52,503 bases of DNA from Clostridia bacterium (GTDB taxonomy: Bacteria > Bacillota > Clostridia > TANB77 > CAG-465): contig JAFXHJ010000008.1 of NCBI GenBank assembly GCA_017536445.1, positions 1 through 52,503 of the forward strand. Reading direction: 5' to 3'. Position numbers and translations under genes: made by a program. Under the pieces are notes generated by a model. The model worked only from the letters and a program-made list of their open reading frames with translations. It had not been told where the DNA came from and did no database searches. Shown one piece after another: positions 13,543-23,092 of the stretch. The first letter of the stretch is position 1, and every line of letters starts with the position of its first letter.

Positions 13543-16161
13543 TTATTTCCAACTCATCATACTTCTAATCAATCCATAGTATGTCAAACGTTGTGTAGTT
13601 GTTCCTTCCTCACCTGTTCCAGGTGTTGTTGGTGTCTCTGGTGTTCCAGGATTTGTAGGTGTCTCTGGCGTTGTTGGCGTTCCTGGAGTTTCCGGTGTTG
13701 TTGGATCACTTGGGTTAATTGGATTTTCAGGATTCTCTGGCACCTCTGGAATCTCAGGTTCAACAACTGGAGCACTTGTATGTAATGTACAAGTTTTAGT
13801 TGGTGTTATATATTTTTTATCACTCGTTTTTGTATTTGGCTTATCTCTAGTTATTGTAGAGATTTCTACCAATTCTTCATATAGTTCACAAAATTCTGTT
13901 GGTAATAATTTTGATGTCTTACATACTTTCACTAGTTTATGTACTTCACATTCCGCTGTTGGTACTGTTCCTGACGCAAATATTTCAGATTTTACTACAT
14001 TCTTTTCATATGCTCTACATGCATCTGTAGCAACCAATCCAGATAAAGTACACACTGTAGCTTTAACAATTCCTTTTGGTTTGCTAAATGATGCTGCTTT
14101 AAGATTCTTATGTATAGTCTTCATTACATTTGTCCATACAACTGTGGCGGTATATGGATATGTTCCTAAAGTTTTTCTTGAACCTATTGTTGTTGGTTTA
14201 TCATAGCCATTCCATACAACTGCTGTATAGTATGGTGTATATCCTGCAAACCATTGGTCTTTATCATCAGTTGTGTTACCTGTTTTACCTGCTATTTGTA
14301 TTTTTGTAGAGAACTTAGCAGATGTACCTGTACCACTTGATACAACAGTTCTTAAGCAGTCTGTTAACATATATGCTGTTGTTTCAGACATTACTTTAGT
14401 AAATTTAACTTCGTTTACTAATACTTCTTTTCCTTCATAATCTAAAACTTTAGTATATAACTTAGGTTCTGTATAAACACCTCCATTTGCCATTGTAGCA
14501 TATGCAGCTGCCATATCTATAACTTTAACGTTAGCTGAACCTAAAGCCAAAGATAAGTTTTTATTTGCTTTTTCTGTTAATGTTGTTATACCCATACTTT
14601 GAGCAAATCTTAAGGCATAACCTAAATCTATAGATTTTAATGTTTTAACCGCTGGGATGTTCATTGATTGATTTATTGCTTCTCTTACAGAAACATAACC
14701 ATAATAATATCCATACCAGTTAGTTGGTTTATATCCACCAAAATTTACTGGAACATCGTCAATACCCATACCTGGATAAGATTCTCCAAGCTCGAAAGCT
14801 GGTCCGTATGCTGCTATTGGTTTAAATGTAGAGCCAGGTTGTAATTTAGATTCTGTAGCTCTGTTATAATCTAATCCTGTTTTTTCTCCTACACCACCAA
14901 GCATACCCACAACATTACCTGTTTTGTTATCTAAAACAATCATAGCACATTGCATCATACCTTTTTTCTTATCGTTATAGAAATATTTAGTATTTGCTGC
15001 TTGCTTGTCTATTGATGCTTGTACTGTTGGATCTATTGTTGCATATATTGTATAACCGTTAGACGCAACCATATCTCTTGCCGCTTGATATGTAATGTTC
15101 ATTGCTTCGGCTAAGTCTTCGGCAACCGCTTTCCATACAGCGTCTCTTGCATAAGATTGAACTGCTGATGTTGATGCTATTTTACCTTTCTTGAATACTA
15201 ATTCATAAGATATTGCTTCATCATATTGTTCCTTAGTTATCTTGCCAATTTCAAGCATTTTATTCAATACAACTTTTTGTCTATCTATTAGTTTTTCTTT
15301 ATTCTTTTCTCCGTTATATGGATTTGTTACTTCTGGTAATTGTATTGAAGCTGCTAAACATGCCGATTCTGCTAAGTTAAGATCTGCTACTGTTTTAGCA
15401 AAGAATGTTTGAGCTGCCATTTCTATACCATTAGCACCTTCTCCAAAGTATATCTTATTTAGATACGCTTCTAAGATATCTTCTTTTTCTAGGTTTCGTT
15501 CAAGCATTATTGAGCGATACCATTCTCTTATCTTTCTCTTCCAACTGCCCTCATTATCTTCAGTTATATTTTTGACTAACTGTTGAGTAATTGTACTTCC
15601 ACCGAAAGAAGAAGAACCTCTATTAAGGACAAATGTAACTATGGCTGCACCTGTTCTCTTAATGTCCACACCAAAGTGTGTCCAGAATCTTTCGTCTTCA
15701 ATTGCTACAACTGCATCCACTAAATGTTTAGGTAATTCTTCGTAGTCTGCCATAAGTCTGTTTTCACCTGAGTTTACAGTTCCTAATTGATTGCCTTTAC
15801 TATCTAATATTGTAGTTGTTAATTTTAGATTCTTAAGTTGTGAATAGTCTACTGTCGATGTTTCGCTTATAATGTCATTCAAAACATACAAAACAACACC
15901 ACAACCTATTACAAATAATGCTAGTCCTACAAAGAAAAATACTTTGAAAATTCTCCAGAATAATTTTTTCTTCTTTTTAGGTTTTTCACCGTTTTTTTCT
16001 TTCTTAGATTTTTTACCTTTATTTGCTTTTTTCTCTAATTTAGCTTTTTTCTTTTCCTCTTTTTCTTTTGCTTTATCTCTATCTAATTTTACTCTTTTTA
16101 ATTTCACTTTTTTACCTTTTTCGGGTTTTATTAAATTGTCCATTTCATTATCTGACAACAT
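13543..16161 (-). CDS. Class A penicillin-binding protein (PBP1A), 872 aa
   Basis: Bifunctional peptidoglycan synthase. A long Lys-rich cytoplasmic head (about 1-65) precedes one membrane helix (about 70-93). The GT51 glycosyltransferase shows EDERFWTHFGVD and GGSTITQQLVKN. The transpeptidase shows active-site Ser in QPGSTFKPI, then SMN (NQSMN) and KTG (AGKTGNTTDDKDQWFAGYTP). The external tail of about 50 residues is built of Pro-Glu-Thr/Asn-Pro-Gly units and ends with TQRLTYYGLIRSMMSWK. I use ATG 16161. The in-frame GTG at 16167 is inside the ribosome site GAGGTGATA. Confidence 0.93.
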   Translation of the reverse strand: MLSDNEMDNLIKPEKGKKVKLKRVKLDRDKAKEKEEKKKAKLEKKANKGKKSKKEKNGEKPKKKKKLFWRIFKVFFFVGLALFVIGCGVVLYVLNDIISETSTVDYSQLKNLKLTTTILDSKGNQLGTVNSGENRLMADYEELPKHLVDAVVAIEDERFWTHFGVDIKRTGAAIVTFVLNRGSSSFGGSTITQQLVKNITEDNEGSWKRKIREWYRSIMLERNLEKEDILEAYLNKIYFGEGANGIEMAAQTFFAKTVADLNLAESACLAASIQLPEVTNPYNGEKNKEKLIDRQKVVLNKMLEIGKITKEQYDEAISYELVFKKGKIASTSAVQSYARDAVWKAVAEDLAEAMNITYQAARDMVASNGYTIYATIDPTVQASIDKQAANTKYFYNDKKKGMMQCAMIVLDNKTGNVVGMLGGVGEKTGLDYNRATESKLQPGSTFKPIAAYGPAFELGESYPGMGIDDVPVNFGGYKPTNWYGYYYGYVSVREAINQSMNIPAVKTLKSIDLGYALRFAQSMGITTLTEKANKNLSLALGSANVKVIDMAAAYATMANGGVYTEPKLYTKVLDYEGKEVLVNEVKFTKVMSETTAYMLTDCLRTVVSSGTGTSAKFSTKIQIAGKTGNTTDDKDQWFAGYTPYYTAVVWNGYDKPTTIGSRKTLGTYPYTATVVWTNVMKTIHKNLKAASFSKPKGIVKATVCTLSGLVATDACRAYEKNVVKSEIFASGTVPTAECEVHKLVKVCKTSKLLPTEFCELYEELVEISTITRDKPNTKTSDKKYITPTKTCTLHTSAPVVEPEIPEVPENPENPINPSDPTTPETPGTPTTPETPTNPGTPETPTTPGTGEEGTTTQRLTYYGLIRSMMSWK
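13608..13742 (-). repeat. Pro/Thr/Gly-rich degenerate repeat in the PBP1A tail
   Basis: Imperfect repeats with the core ggtgttgttggtgtctctgg encode PETPGTPTTPETPTNPG-type sequence. The same codon pattern recurs in the LCP protein tail (24424-24640), so the two wall enzymes share a similar low-complexity extracellular tail. Confidence 0.65.
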
Positions 16162-16177
16162 TATCACCTCGATATAT

Positions 16178-16206
16178 ATTTTACTACAAATATATATAAT
16201 TTACAA
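16178..16206 (-). promoter_or_regulatory. Promoter of the PBP1A gene
   Basis: On the minus strand TTGTAA (16206-16201), 17 bp, TAAAAT (16183-16178). The start point would fall just before GAGGTGATA, giving a very short leader. Confidence 0.6.
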
Positions 16207-16217
16207 GCATAATACAC

Positions 16218-16252
16218 AAAAAGAATACCGCTAAATAAGCGGTATTCTTTTA
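16218..16252. terminator. Intrinsic terminator after the 79-aa gene
   Basis: Stem GAATACCGC / GCGGTATTC with flanking A- and T-runs, immediately after the stop of 16253-16492. Confidence 0.85.
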
Positions 16253-16492
16253 TTAGCACCAAATGTGGTCTCTGTACGCTCTCATAACATATCTTTTAGG
16301 TAATTTCACTTCCTCAATGTAAATCAGTTCTTCGCAATGACTACATCTTGTATAAAAGTTAATCCGTCCTTTATACCCAGTATTCATTGTTCCTAAGCTA
16401 TCGCATTCTACGTCATACGACGCTCCACAGCTACATTTAGCTCGTACAGTTTCTTTTTTTGGTTCTTTCTTTTTCTTATTCCAAAACGCCAT
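16253..16492 (-). CDS. Small Cys-rich, zinc-ribbon-like protein, 79 aa
   Basis: I do not recognise a named family. A Lys-rich head (MAFWNKKKKEPKKE) is followed by a likely zinc ribbon with Cys20, Cys22, Cys50 and Cys53 (KCSCG and RCSHCEE), and by a final Cys79. It is probably a small nucleic-acid- or protein-binding ribbon. It has its own promoter and a leader hairpin, and the ribosome site AAGGAGGTAGCA. The DNA is less AT-biased than its neighbours, like the PIN-like gene at 9080. Confidence 0.65.
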   Translation of the reverse strand: MAFWNKKKKEPKKETVRAKCSCGASYDVECDSLGTMNTGYKGRINFYTRCSHCEELIYIEEVKLPKRYVMRAYRDHIWC

Positions 16493-16512
16493 ATTGCTAC
16501 CTCCTTATTAAA

Positions 16513-16536
16513 TTCGGCATTTTTCTTATTCCGAAT
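16513..16536 (-). other. Leader hairpin of the 79-aa gene
   Basis: In the transcript ATTCGG and CCGAAT pair around about 13 bases, between the -10 box and the ribosome site. It has no T-run, so it is not a terminator. It could affect mRNA stability or translation. Confidence 0.4.
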
Positions 16537-16538
16537 TA

Positions 16539-16567
16539 ATTATATACTAAATATGTCGTTTTTTCAA
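16539..16567 (-). promoter_or_regulatory. Promoter of the 79-aa gene
   Basis: On the minus strand TTGAAA (16567-16562), 17 bp, TATAAT (16544-16539). It lies just beyond the 3' end of the U32 peptidase gene. Confidence 0.75.
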
Positions 16568-16571
16568 GGAA

Positions 16572-18869
16572 TTACATAATATTGTATCTTACACTATATT
16601 TATTTCTTAAATTTTCTGGATACTTCCTTTTATTTCTTACTATCTCAGTTATACAATCTGTGCTATCTGGAACTATATTGTATTTTTTGTTATATGCATC
16701 TTCAATATAATATTTTCCTTGTTTACATACAGCTTTACATTCGTTCTTTTCTTCGGCATTAGATACAAAACTTGCTAACATACAATATCTTGTGGTCATA
16801 GCAGTTGCTAAGCCCTCTACAAGCTCCACATTTTTAATTTTAGCCATTTTTTCTATATCTGCATCTTCCGTTTCAAATATAGGAGTAACAATGTCTAAAT
16901 CCTTAAAATGCGAGGCAGAAAAGCTATTAAATACATTTAGCGTATACTCACCAATTAATTCTATGCTATATTTTTCTTTAAGTTCTATTGCAAGCGGTAA
17001 ATATCCTACATTGCCAATTACTATACCACTTATTCCCTCTTTAATAAGTCTTTCTATATTTTCTCTAATATATTCATCTAGATTTTTTAGAATAACATTT
17101 GGTATATGCATATATACTTTTGTTTTACCCACATATTTTAATATATCTTTTTCATATTCCTTGAATGCTCTTGCTGGAACATACAGTTTGTCTAGATTTG
17201 TTTCATATCTCTCATTACAAAGAGCAATGTAATCTTCGTTTGGATTATATCTATACATAAATATTGCTGTTGTTTTTGGCAAAGTCTTTTTACTAGATTC
17301 TGTTTTCAAATCTTGTTCTTTAACAATTATTTCTTCTCTTTTTACAAGTCTACTCTCTTCTATTTTCTCTACCAAAGCTCTTCTCAACTCATTTAATTTA
17401 GATACTGGTACAAACAATCCTTCATCTATGTCTGCTTGTATATTATTAAATATGGTTGCTGTATCTTCTGTTTTGCTAAACACTTCTTTAAGTTTTTCTT
17501 CTGTTACACCAACACTTTTACTTATCTCTGGAATATATTCTAATTCTATAAATATATCTTTATCCAAAGATTTAGCAGAAATATTTGTATCTTTTTTTAT
17601 AGTTACAATTACACTTTCTTCTACTCTTTTTTGTTTTTCTTTTTTCTCTAAATATTCTCTAGATTCTTTATTTAGTTTATTATCTGACGTTTTATATACT
17701 ATATCTTTTGCTTCTACTTTACCTTTAACATCTCCAAGATATACAATACTTCCTTTTTTACAGTTTGTATTTAATATATTGCCCTTTTCATCTTTAATAC
17801 AAGTAACAACAAAAGATACTGGGCCATCAATAGTTACTGCTTCTACACCATCATGAAGATCTATATCTTCTTCTAATTTAATCTTTATATACTTATCCTT
17901 TTTAGCCAAAACTTGTCCTAAATATAAACCTGTGTTTTTAGGAGTTACATCTGATATGCTTCTTTTATATCTTACGCCATTTAGATAGCCATCACATTTT
18001 CCACTACGGTTAAATAGTTGAAGTAGTTCTTTTTCTGTATTATTTTCTACAACATAATTATTATCTACTGCTTTTCTATATCTGCTAACAACACCTGCTG
18101 TATATTCTACTGTTCTGTTTCTTCCTTCTATCTTAAAAGATTTGACTCCTGCATTTTTTAATGCTTCTAAAGTATCTAATCCATATATATCTTTCTTACT
18201 TAAAATATATCTATCCTTAATAACAGCTTCTTTTTTAGATTCGTTATATAACGAATACTTCATTCTACATGGTTGTGCACAGCTTCCTCTATTAGCACTT
18301 CTTTCACCTATTAACGCGCTTGCCATACATTGACCAGATACCGAAACACATAATGCACCATGTACAAATATTTCTACTTCCATAGATATATTTTTTGTTA
18401 TATATTCTATTTCTTCTACACTTAGTTCTCTGCCCAGTACCACTCTAGAAAAGCCTAAAGACTCTAAATATTTTGCTTGTTCTAAGTTAAGTACACTCAT
18501 TTGTGTACTTGCATGAAGTGGTAAGTTAGGCATAAATTTATGTATTAAAGTTGCAATTCCTATATCTTGTACAATAACTGCATCAAGGCCTTCTTTATAC
18601 AAAGTACTAACTATATCTAAAGCTTCTTTAATTTCACTATCTAAAAGAAGTGTATTAAGTGTTAAATATACCTTAACGTTCCTTTTATGCGCATAATCTA
18701 TTGCTGTTATATATTCTTCTATGCTCAAATTATTTGCCATAGTACGTGCATTAAATTTGTTTACACCCATATATACGGCATGAGCCCCAGCATTAACTGC
18801 AGCTACGAATGCTTCGTAACTACCTGCTGGAGCTAATATTTCTACTTCATTATCCATATTATTTTTCAT
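16572..18869 (-). CDS. U32 family peptidase / RlhA-like protein, about 765 aa
   Basis: It belongs to the peptidase U32 family of radical-free, Fe-S-type RNA or cofactor hydroxylases once called collagenases. The N-terminal barrel starts VEILAPAGSYEAF, and the family core EIFVHGALCVSVSGQC...RGSCAQPCRMKY lies at about 170-210. A second half (DUF3656-type linker and a further barrel-like segment with Cys cluster EKNECKAVCKQGKYY) follows, as in long U32 members such as E. coli RlhA (23S rRNA C2501 hydroxylation). I choose ATG 18869 (7 bases after GGGG) rather than ATG 18875, which is only one base from it. It is the last gene of the secG-rnr-trmB operon. Exact substrate is unknown. Confidence 0.85.
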   Translation of the reverse strand: MKNNMDNEVEILAPAGSYEAFVAAVNAGAHAVYMGVNKFNARTMANNLSIEEYITAIDYAHKRNVKVYLTLNTLLLDSEIKEALDIVSTLYKEGLDAVIVQDIGIATLIHKFMPNLPLHASTQMSVLNLEQAKYLESLGFSRVVLGRELSVEEIEYITKNISMEVEIFVHGALCVSVSGQCMASALIGERSANRGSCAQPCRMKYSLYNESKKEAVIKDRYILSKKDIYGLDTLEALKNAGVKSFKIEGRNRTVEYTAGVVSRYRKAVDNNYVVENNTEKELLQLFNRSGKCDGYLNGVRYKRSISDVTPKNTGLYLGQVLAKKDKYIKIKLEEDIDLHDGVEAVTIDGPVSFVVTCIKDEKGNILNTNCKKGSIVYLGDVKGKVEAKDIVYKTSDNKLNKESREYLEKKEKQKRVEESVIVTIKKDTNISAKSLDKDIFIELEYIPEISKSVGVTEEKLKEVFSKTEDTATIFNNIQADIDEGLFVPVSKLNELRRALVEKIEESRLVKREEIIVKEQDLKTESSKKTLPKTTAIFMYRYNPNEDYIALCNERYETNLDKLYVPARAFKEYEKDILKYVGKTKVYMHIPNVILKNLDEYIRENIERLIKEGISGIVIGNVGYLPLAIELKEKYSIELIGEYTLNVFNSFSASHFKDLDIVTPIFETEDADIEKMAKIKNVELVEGLATAMTTRYCMLASFVSNAEEKNECKAVCKQGKYYIEDAYNKKYNIVPDSTDCITEIVRNKRKYPENLRNKYSVRYNIM

Positions 18870-18881
18870 ACCCATTCCCCT

Positions 18882-19160
18882 TTATTTACTCTTTATTTGT
18901 TTGTTAAATAAATAAAGTGTTTTGTTATTTGCTTCATCTGTTACAATTGAATAGCAAATACCTTCTTCATATATTTTTTTGCCTGTTTCTGTAGTTTCTA
19001 TTCTAGAATTTGTAAACACAGTTGGTTTAGAATTTGTAAACATCATATAATCTACTCCAAAAAGGCATCCCCATAAAAGTACTATAACAACTAGCACAAT
19101 TGCTATTGTTGAAAATACTACCTTTACTTTTTCTCTTTTTTCATATTGATCTAATAACAT
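18882..19160 (-). CDS. Small single-pass membrane protein, 92 aa
   Basis: I do not recognise the family. The N-terminal 12 residues are charged (LLDQYEKREKVK), followed by one membrane helix (about 13-36) and a short external region with many Thr/Asn. It lies 15 bp downstream of trmB and 12 bp upstream of the U32 gene, in the same operon. The ribosome site is AGGAGAATGT. Confidence 0.6.
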   Translation of the reverse strand: MLLDQYEKREKVKVVFSTIAIVLVVIVLLWGCLFGVDYMMFTNSKPTVFTNSRIETTETGKKIYEEGICYSIVTDEANNKTLYLFNKQIKSK

Positions 19161-19175
19161 ACATTCTCCTCTATA

Positions 19176-19829
19176 TTAATTAAATTTTGCTATTAATTTA
19201 TATATAGGTCCATTTACCATGAATTTAGCTTCGTATTCTGTCATTATATTTGGCTCTTCATCATCTAATTTTCCAGCATCTATATCTGCATGTAAATTTA
19301 ATGTTAGATACTCAAATGACATTTTGTTTTTGTTCATATTCTTTAGCGAATACTCAAACAGACTTCTATTATCTGTCTTAAATTCTATTACAGAACCTTC
19401 TTTTAATATATCTTTATATACTTCTAAGAAAGCATCAGATGTAAGTCTTCTTTTTTCATGTTTCTTTTTAGGCCACGGATCACTAAAGTTAAGATATATT
19501 TTATCTACTTCATGATTACCAAATAATTCTTTTAATTCTAAGGCGTTGAAATCTAGAACCTTAAGATTATCTAATTTCTTTCCGATTTCTTCTTCATATC
19601 TTGCAATCTTTTTAGTTGCTAAAGATACTACACCTTTATTTAGTTCTATTCCTATGTATAGATTTTCTGGATGGCGATTAGCACATTCTGCAATAAACGC
19701 ACCTTTACCAATACCTATTTCTAAACATATATTTTGATATTTACTTTTATCTAAAGATTTTATATCTCTTAAATATTTATCTGATGATGCTAAAATTTCA
19801 TCGCAGTTTTTAACATTTCTTTGTCTCAT
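19176..19829 (-). CDS. trmB: tRNA (guanine-N7-)-methyltransferase
   Basis: S-adenosylmethionine-dependent enzyme that methylates G46 in the tRNA variable loop. The 217 residues show the SAM-binding motif EIGIGKGAFIAECA, then the family signature NFSDPWPKKKHEKRRL. The terminal region KFMVNGPIYKL is typical. Start ATG 19829 follows AGGAG. It lies 11 bp after the membrane-protein gene of the secG-rnr operon. Confidence 0.95.
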   Translation of the reverse strand: MRQRNVKNCDEILASSDKYLRDIKSLDKSKYQNICLEIGIGKGAFIAECANRHPENLYIGIELNKGVVSLATKKIARYEEEIGKKLDNLKVLDFNALELKELFGNHEVDKIYLNFSDPWPKKKHEKRRLTSDAFLEVYKDILKEGSVIEFKTDNRSLFEYSLKNMNKNKMSFEYLTLNLHADIDAGKLDDEEPNIMTEYEAKFMVNGPIYKLIAKFN

Positions 19830-19840
19830 AATTTCTCCTG

Positions 19841-20551
19841 TTATACAAGTAAAGATTTAGCATATGATGCTATAAGTTGTAGCACACTTATTATTATAGT
19901 AACATTTACTATTTGGAATAAATCTAAATCTTTTTTCTTGCTTTCTAGTTCTTTTATTTTATCTTTTCTTTTCTTTTCTATTGCCTTAACTTTATCTTTT
20001 TTATTTGTAGCTTCAAATATAGCTAGGCCTAAATCCATTGAATTTTTGCTTTGCACACTTTTTATTCTTTGAGAAAGTGTTGCATTGCGGCATATATAGA
20101 AACCAATAGCTGTAGCAATAGCTAAGAATAGTAGGTTTAATAACATTGGTAATATATATACCAGTGTTCCTTTCATCCTACCTACTGTTAATACATAGTT
20201 TGCAAAGTACATACATTCAGTAGATATACCAGCCGCGAGACCAACTACAGGAATATACATGTATGGAACAACTCCCGCAAAGACAATAATTGCTAATACT
20301 TGTATTCTTTCTATCCAATCACTTACAAATGTTACATCTGGTTTATCATATTTAAATGATGCGGGCGAATATAGCACCGAACCTATAGAAAACAATGCTA
20401 TTGCTAGTAATATTAATGTTATCTTTAACAAATTATTCTTTACGAAATCATATGTTTCTTTTATGTATGATTTAAATGTCATACCAGAAAATCTTGCCTT
20501 GAATAATTCTTTGAAACTCTTTTTTTCTTTTCTTTCCTTTTTATATTTCAT
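19841..20551 (-). CDS. Multi-pass membrane protein, 236 aa
   Basis: A basic N-terminus (KYKKERKEKKSFKEL) is followed by a helix near residues 40-62, a hydrophobic block at about 85-125, another at 130-160, a charged coiled segment (KDKVKAIEKKRKDKIKELESKKKD), and a final helix. This gives about four to five membrane segments. A distant relation to the SpoIIM/DUF95 group is possible but unproven. It starts one base after the rnr stop and is coupled with rnr and trmB. Confidence 0.6.
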   Translation of the reverse strand: MKYKKERKEKKSFKELFKARFSGMTFKSYIKETYDFVKNNLLKITLILLAIALFSIGSVLYSPASFKYDKPDVTFVSDWIERIQVLAIIVFAGVVPYMYIPVVGLAAGISTECMYFANYVLTVGRMKGTLVYILPMLLNLLFLAIATAIGFYICRNATLSQRIKSVQSKNSMDLGLAIFEATNKKDKVKAIEKKRKDKIKELESKKKDLDLFQIVNVTIIISVLQLIASYAKSLLV

Positions 20552-20552
20552 A

Positions 20553-22691
20553 TTATCCCCTACTTAAACAAAAATCTATTTGTTTTGTGTGTTCATCGGC
20601 TCTTGCAACAATTACCTTTACCTTCTGGCCTATTTCATACTTTTTACCAGTTCTTTCTCCGATTAACACCATTTCTTTTTCATGGTAAATATAATAATCA
20701 TCATCTAGGTTAGACATTGTAACTAAACCTTCAATTGTATTATCTAATTTTACATAGATGCCAAATCCAGTTACAGAAGATATTACTCCTTCATATTCAT
20801 CGCCTAAATGTTTTTTCATATATTTAGCCATGAATAAATCATCAAATTCTCTTTCAATTTCTGTAGCTGTTTTTTCGCATTCGCTACTAGACACTGCATA
20901 TTTTTCTGATTTGTATTGTAATTTTTCTAAAGTTCTATCGTCTAGTACATAACCATTATCTAGATATTTAGATATTACTCTATGAATAAATAAATCTGGA
21001 TATCTTCTAATTGGTGATGTAAAGTGACAATAATCCTTAAAGTTAAGCCCAAAGTGTCCTAAACATTCTTCTGAGTATTTAGCAAGTTTTAAGGATCTTA
21101 AAAGCATTTTAGAAACTATCATATACTTTTTCTCGTCGTTTTCAAATGTTTCTAATGCTGTTGCTAAAGCTCTAGGATGTATTTTATTTATACCTTTAAT
21201 GCTTGAACCCATATTCTTAAGCATTTCATTTAATTCTCTTAATTTTTCTAAATCTGGAGTTTCGTGAATTCTATATATAAACGGAGCCTCTAAATCTCTA
21301 AATGTTTTAGCTACAACTTTATTTGTAACTAACATAAACTCTTCTATTATTGAGTTTGATACACCAATTTTATATGGCATTACATCTATTGGTTCGTTAT
21401 TTTCATCTAAAACAAAGTGAGTTTCTGGAATATCAAAATTAATACTACCATTTGCAACTCTCTTTTTATTTAGAATTTCATATAACTCTTTCATAAGCAT
21501 AATATCTGCCTTATATGGAGCGTACTCTTTTAATGTTTCTTCATTCTCTCCATTTAATACTTCTTCTACCTTATGGTAAGACATACGCTTTTTAGAGCAT
21601 ATAACAGATTTATATATTGTGCTAAATATAACCTTAGCATCTTTGTTTATTATCATATCTACAGAAAGAGCTAATCTAGTTTCACCTTCTGTTAAACTAC
21701 AAATCCCGTTAGATAATGTTCTTGGAAGCATTGGTATAACTTTACCTGGTGTATATATGCTTGTCCCTCTTTTTATAGCTTCTTTATCTATCTCACTACC
21801 TTCTGTAACATAGTGACTTACATCGGCAATATGTACAGATAGTTTATATTCTTCGTCAGATATCTTTTCAACAGAGATAGCATCATCTAAATCTTTTGCA
21901 TCATCGCCATCTATCGTATAAATATTCTTATCTATTAAGTCTACTCTAGAGGTAATGTCTTCATCAGAAATAACAGAAACTTGTTCTGCTTCATCTATTA
22001 CTGCTTTAGGAAATTTTTCATCTATTCCATAGCTCTTAAGTATTACTGCTTGTTCAATATCTCTATCTGATTTATGCCCAATTACTTCAATAATTTTACC
22101 TTCAGCTTTTCTATTTGCTGTTGGATACTTAGTAATTTTAATAACTACTCTATCTTTATTTTGCACGCCTTGAAGTAGTTTGTATGGTACATACACATCT
22201 TCAATTACTCTTCCTTCTACACTAACAAAGCCAAAAGAATCATTCTTTTCTACAGTACCAACAAAAGTAGCTTCTCCACGTTTAATAATCTTCTTAACCG
22301 TACCCTCTAAGCTCTTTCCTTCTTCTTTATGGCCATTAGTTTCTACTAGAACAATATCTTCATCAAAAGCGCCATTAGTACACTCACGAGATATGTATAT
22401 ATCTTTAACATCTGCGTCTGTAGATAAAACGCGAGCGAAACCAAACCCTTTGGATTTGGCTTCAAACTTACACACGAACTTTGAAGTGTTGTTTGGTACA
22501 CATATACGTTTGCTGTCATCTATATATATTTTACCACTCACTTCTAGTTTATTTATTATTTTTTCGAACTCATTCATATCATCCTTAGGAACGCCGAAAA
22601 CGACTGCAATTTGTTTTGCAGTCATTATCTTATATTCTTTAGAATTAACATATTCTAATATTCTATTACTTCTTTCTTCAAACTCTTTCAT
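20553..22691 (-). CDS. rnr: Ribonuclease R
   Basis: 3'-to-5' exoribonuclease that degrades structured RNA and acts in quality control. Domains in order: winged-helix-like N-terminus, cold-shock domains (about 70-215), RNB catalytic domain with Asp cluster DGDDAKDLDDAIS, and a C-terminal S1 domain (GVISSVTGFGIYVKLDN). The long open frame could begin at GTG 22697, but that GTG is within the ribosome site AGGTGG; ATG 22691 is preferred. It lies 9 bp after secG. In many Firmicutes smpB follows secG-rnr, but it is absent here. Confidence 0.95.
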   Translation of the reverse strand: MKEFEERSNRILEYVNSKEYKIMTAKQIAVVFGVPKDDMNEFEKIINKLEVSGKIYIDDSKRICVPNNTSKFVCKFEAKSKGFGFARVLSTDADVKDIYISRECTNGAFDEDIVLVETNGHKEEGKSLEGTVKKIIKRGEATFVGTVEKNDSFGFVSVEGRVIEDVYVPYKLLQGVQNKDRVVIKITKYPTANRKAEGKIIEVIGHKSDRDIEQAVILKSYGIDEKFPKAVIDEAEQVSVISDEDITSRVDLIDKNIYTIDGDDAKDLDDAISVEKISDEEYKLSVHIADVSHYVTEGSEIDKEAIKRGTSIYTPGKVIPMLPRTLSNGICSLTEGETRLALSVDMIINKDAKVIFSTIYKSVICSKKRMSYHKVEEVLNGENEETLKEYAPYKADIMLMKELYEILNKKRVANGSINFDIPETHFVLDENNEPIDVMPYKIGVSNSIIEEFMLVTNKVVAKTFRDLEAPFIYRIHETPDLEKLRELNEMLKNMGSSIKGINKIHPRALATALETFENDEKKYMIVSKMLLRSLKLAKYSEECLGHFGLNFKDYCHFTSPIRRYPDLFIHRVISKYLDNGYVLDDRTLEKLQYKSEKYAVSSSECEKTATEIEREFDDLFMAKYMKKHLGDEYEGVISSVTGFGIYVKLDNTIEGLVTMSNLDDDYYIYHEKEMVLIGERTGKKYEIGQKVKVIVARADEHTKQIDFCLSRG

Positions 22692-22700
22692 ATCCACCTA

Positions 22701-22937
22701 TTACTTAGTTACTGTAATTGTAGTTGCGAAGCATAATACTACGAATGCAATTCCTAAATATATAGTTAATTTAGATAATACTCCATCTAAAGTTTTTCCT
22801 TTATTTGCACCATAGAATGTATTTCCTAATGCTGCAGAAGCCCCATCTTTAGAACTTTGTAGCATTACTACTATTGTTAACGCAACTGCTACTATTATTG
22901 TTAATGCTATGCATATCCATGCAATCCATCCAATCAT
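22701..22937 (-). CDS. secG: Preprotein translocase subunit SecG
   Basis: A 78-aa translocon component with two membrane helices (about 4-26 and 55-73) and the typical inter-helix text VVMLQSSKDGASAALG...FYGANKGKTLDG. I use ATG 22937 after CTGGAGGGAATAAA. The longer open frame from 22985 would run through the promoter. It is the first gene of the operon secG-rnr-membrane protein-trmB-small membrane protein-U32. Confidence 0.92.
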   Translation of the reverse strand: MIGWIAWICIALTIIVAVALTIVVMLQSSKDGASAALGNTFYGANKGKTLDGVLSKLTIYLGIAFVVLCFATTITVTK

Positions 22938-22971
22938 TTTATTCCCTCCAGTTTGTAATTTTAACACAAAG

Positions 22972-22982
22972 ATTATACCATA
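22972..22982 (-). promoter_or_regulatory. Extended -10 promoter of secG operon
   Basis: On the minus strand TGG-TATAAT (extended -10, TATAAT at 22977-22972). TTGTTG is upstream at an 18-bp spacing. It lies 35 bp ahead of the secG start. Confidence 0.6.
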
Positions 22983-23051
22983 CATATATATAATTTACAA
23001 CAAAAGAAATAAAAAAGTTTGCCTGTTTTTTCAATTTTTTTAATATTTTTG

Positions 23052-23080
23052 TTGACATTAACATACAATTATATTATACT
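23052..23080 (+). promoter_or_regulatory. Promoter of tRNA-fMet
   Basis: TTGACA (23052-23057), 17 bp, TATACT (23075-23080). Transcription would begin about 6 bases before the tRNA. Confidence 0.85.
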
Positions 23081-23092
23081 AATAACATGCAT

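Noticed and set aside
19841-20551. Assignment as SpoIIM
   Set aside because: The number of helices is compatible, but I could not find the conserved SpoIIM positions. It is left as an unknown membrane protein.
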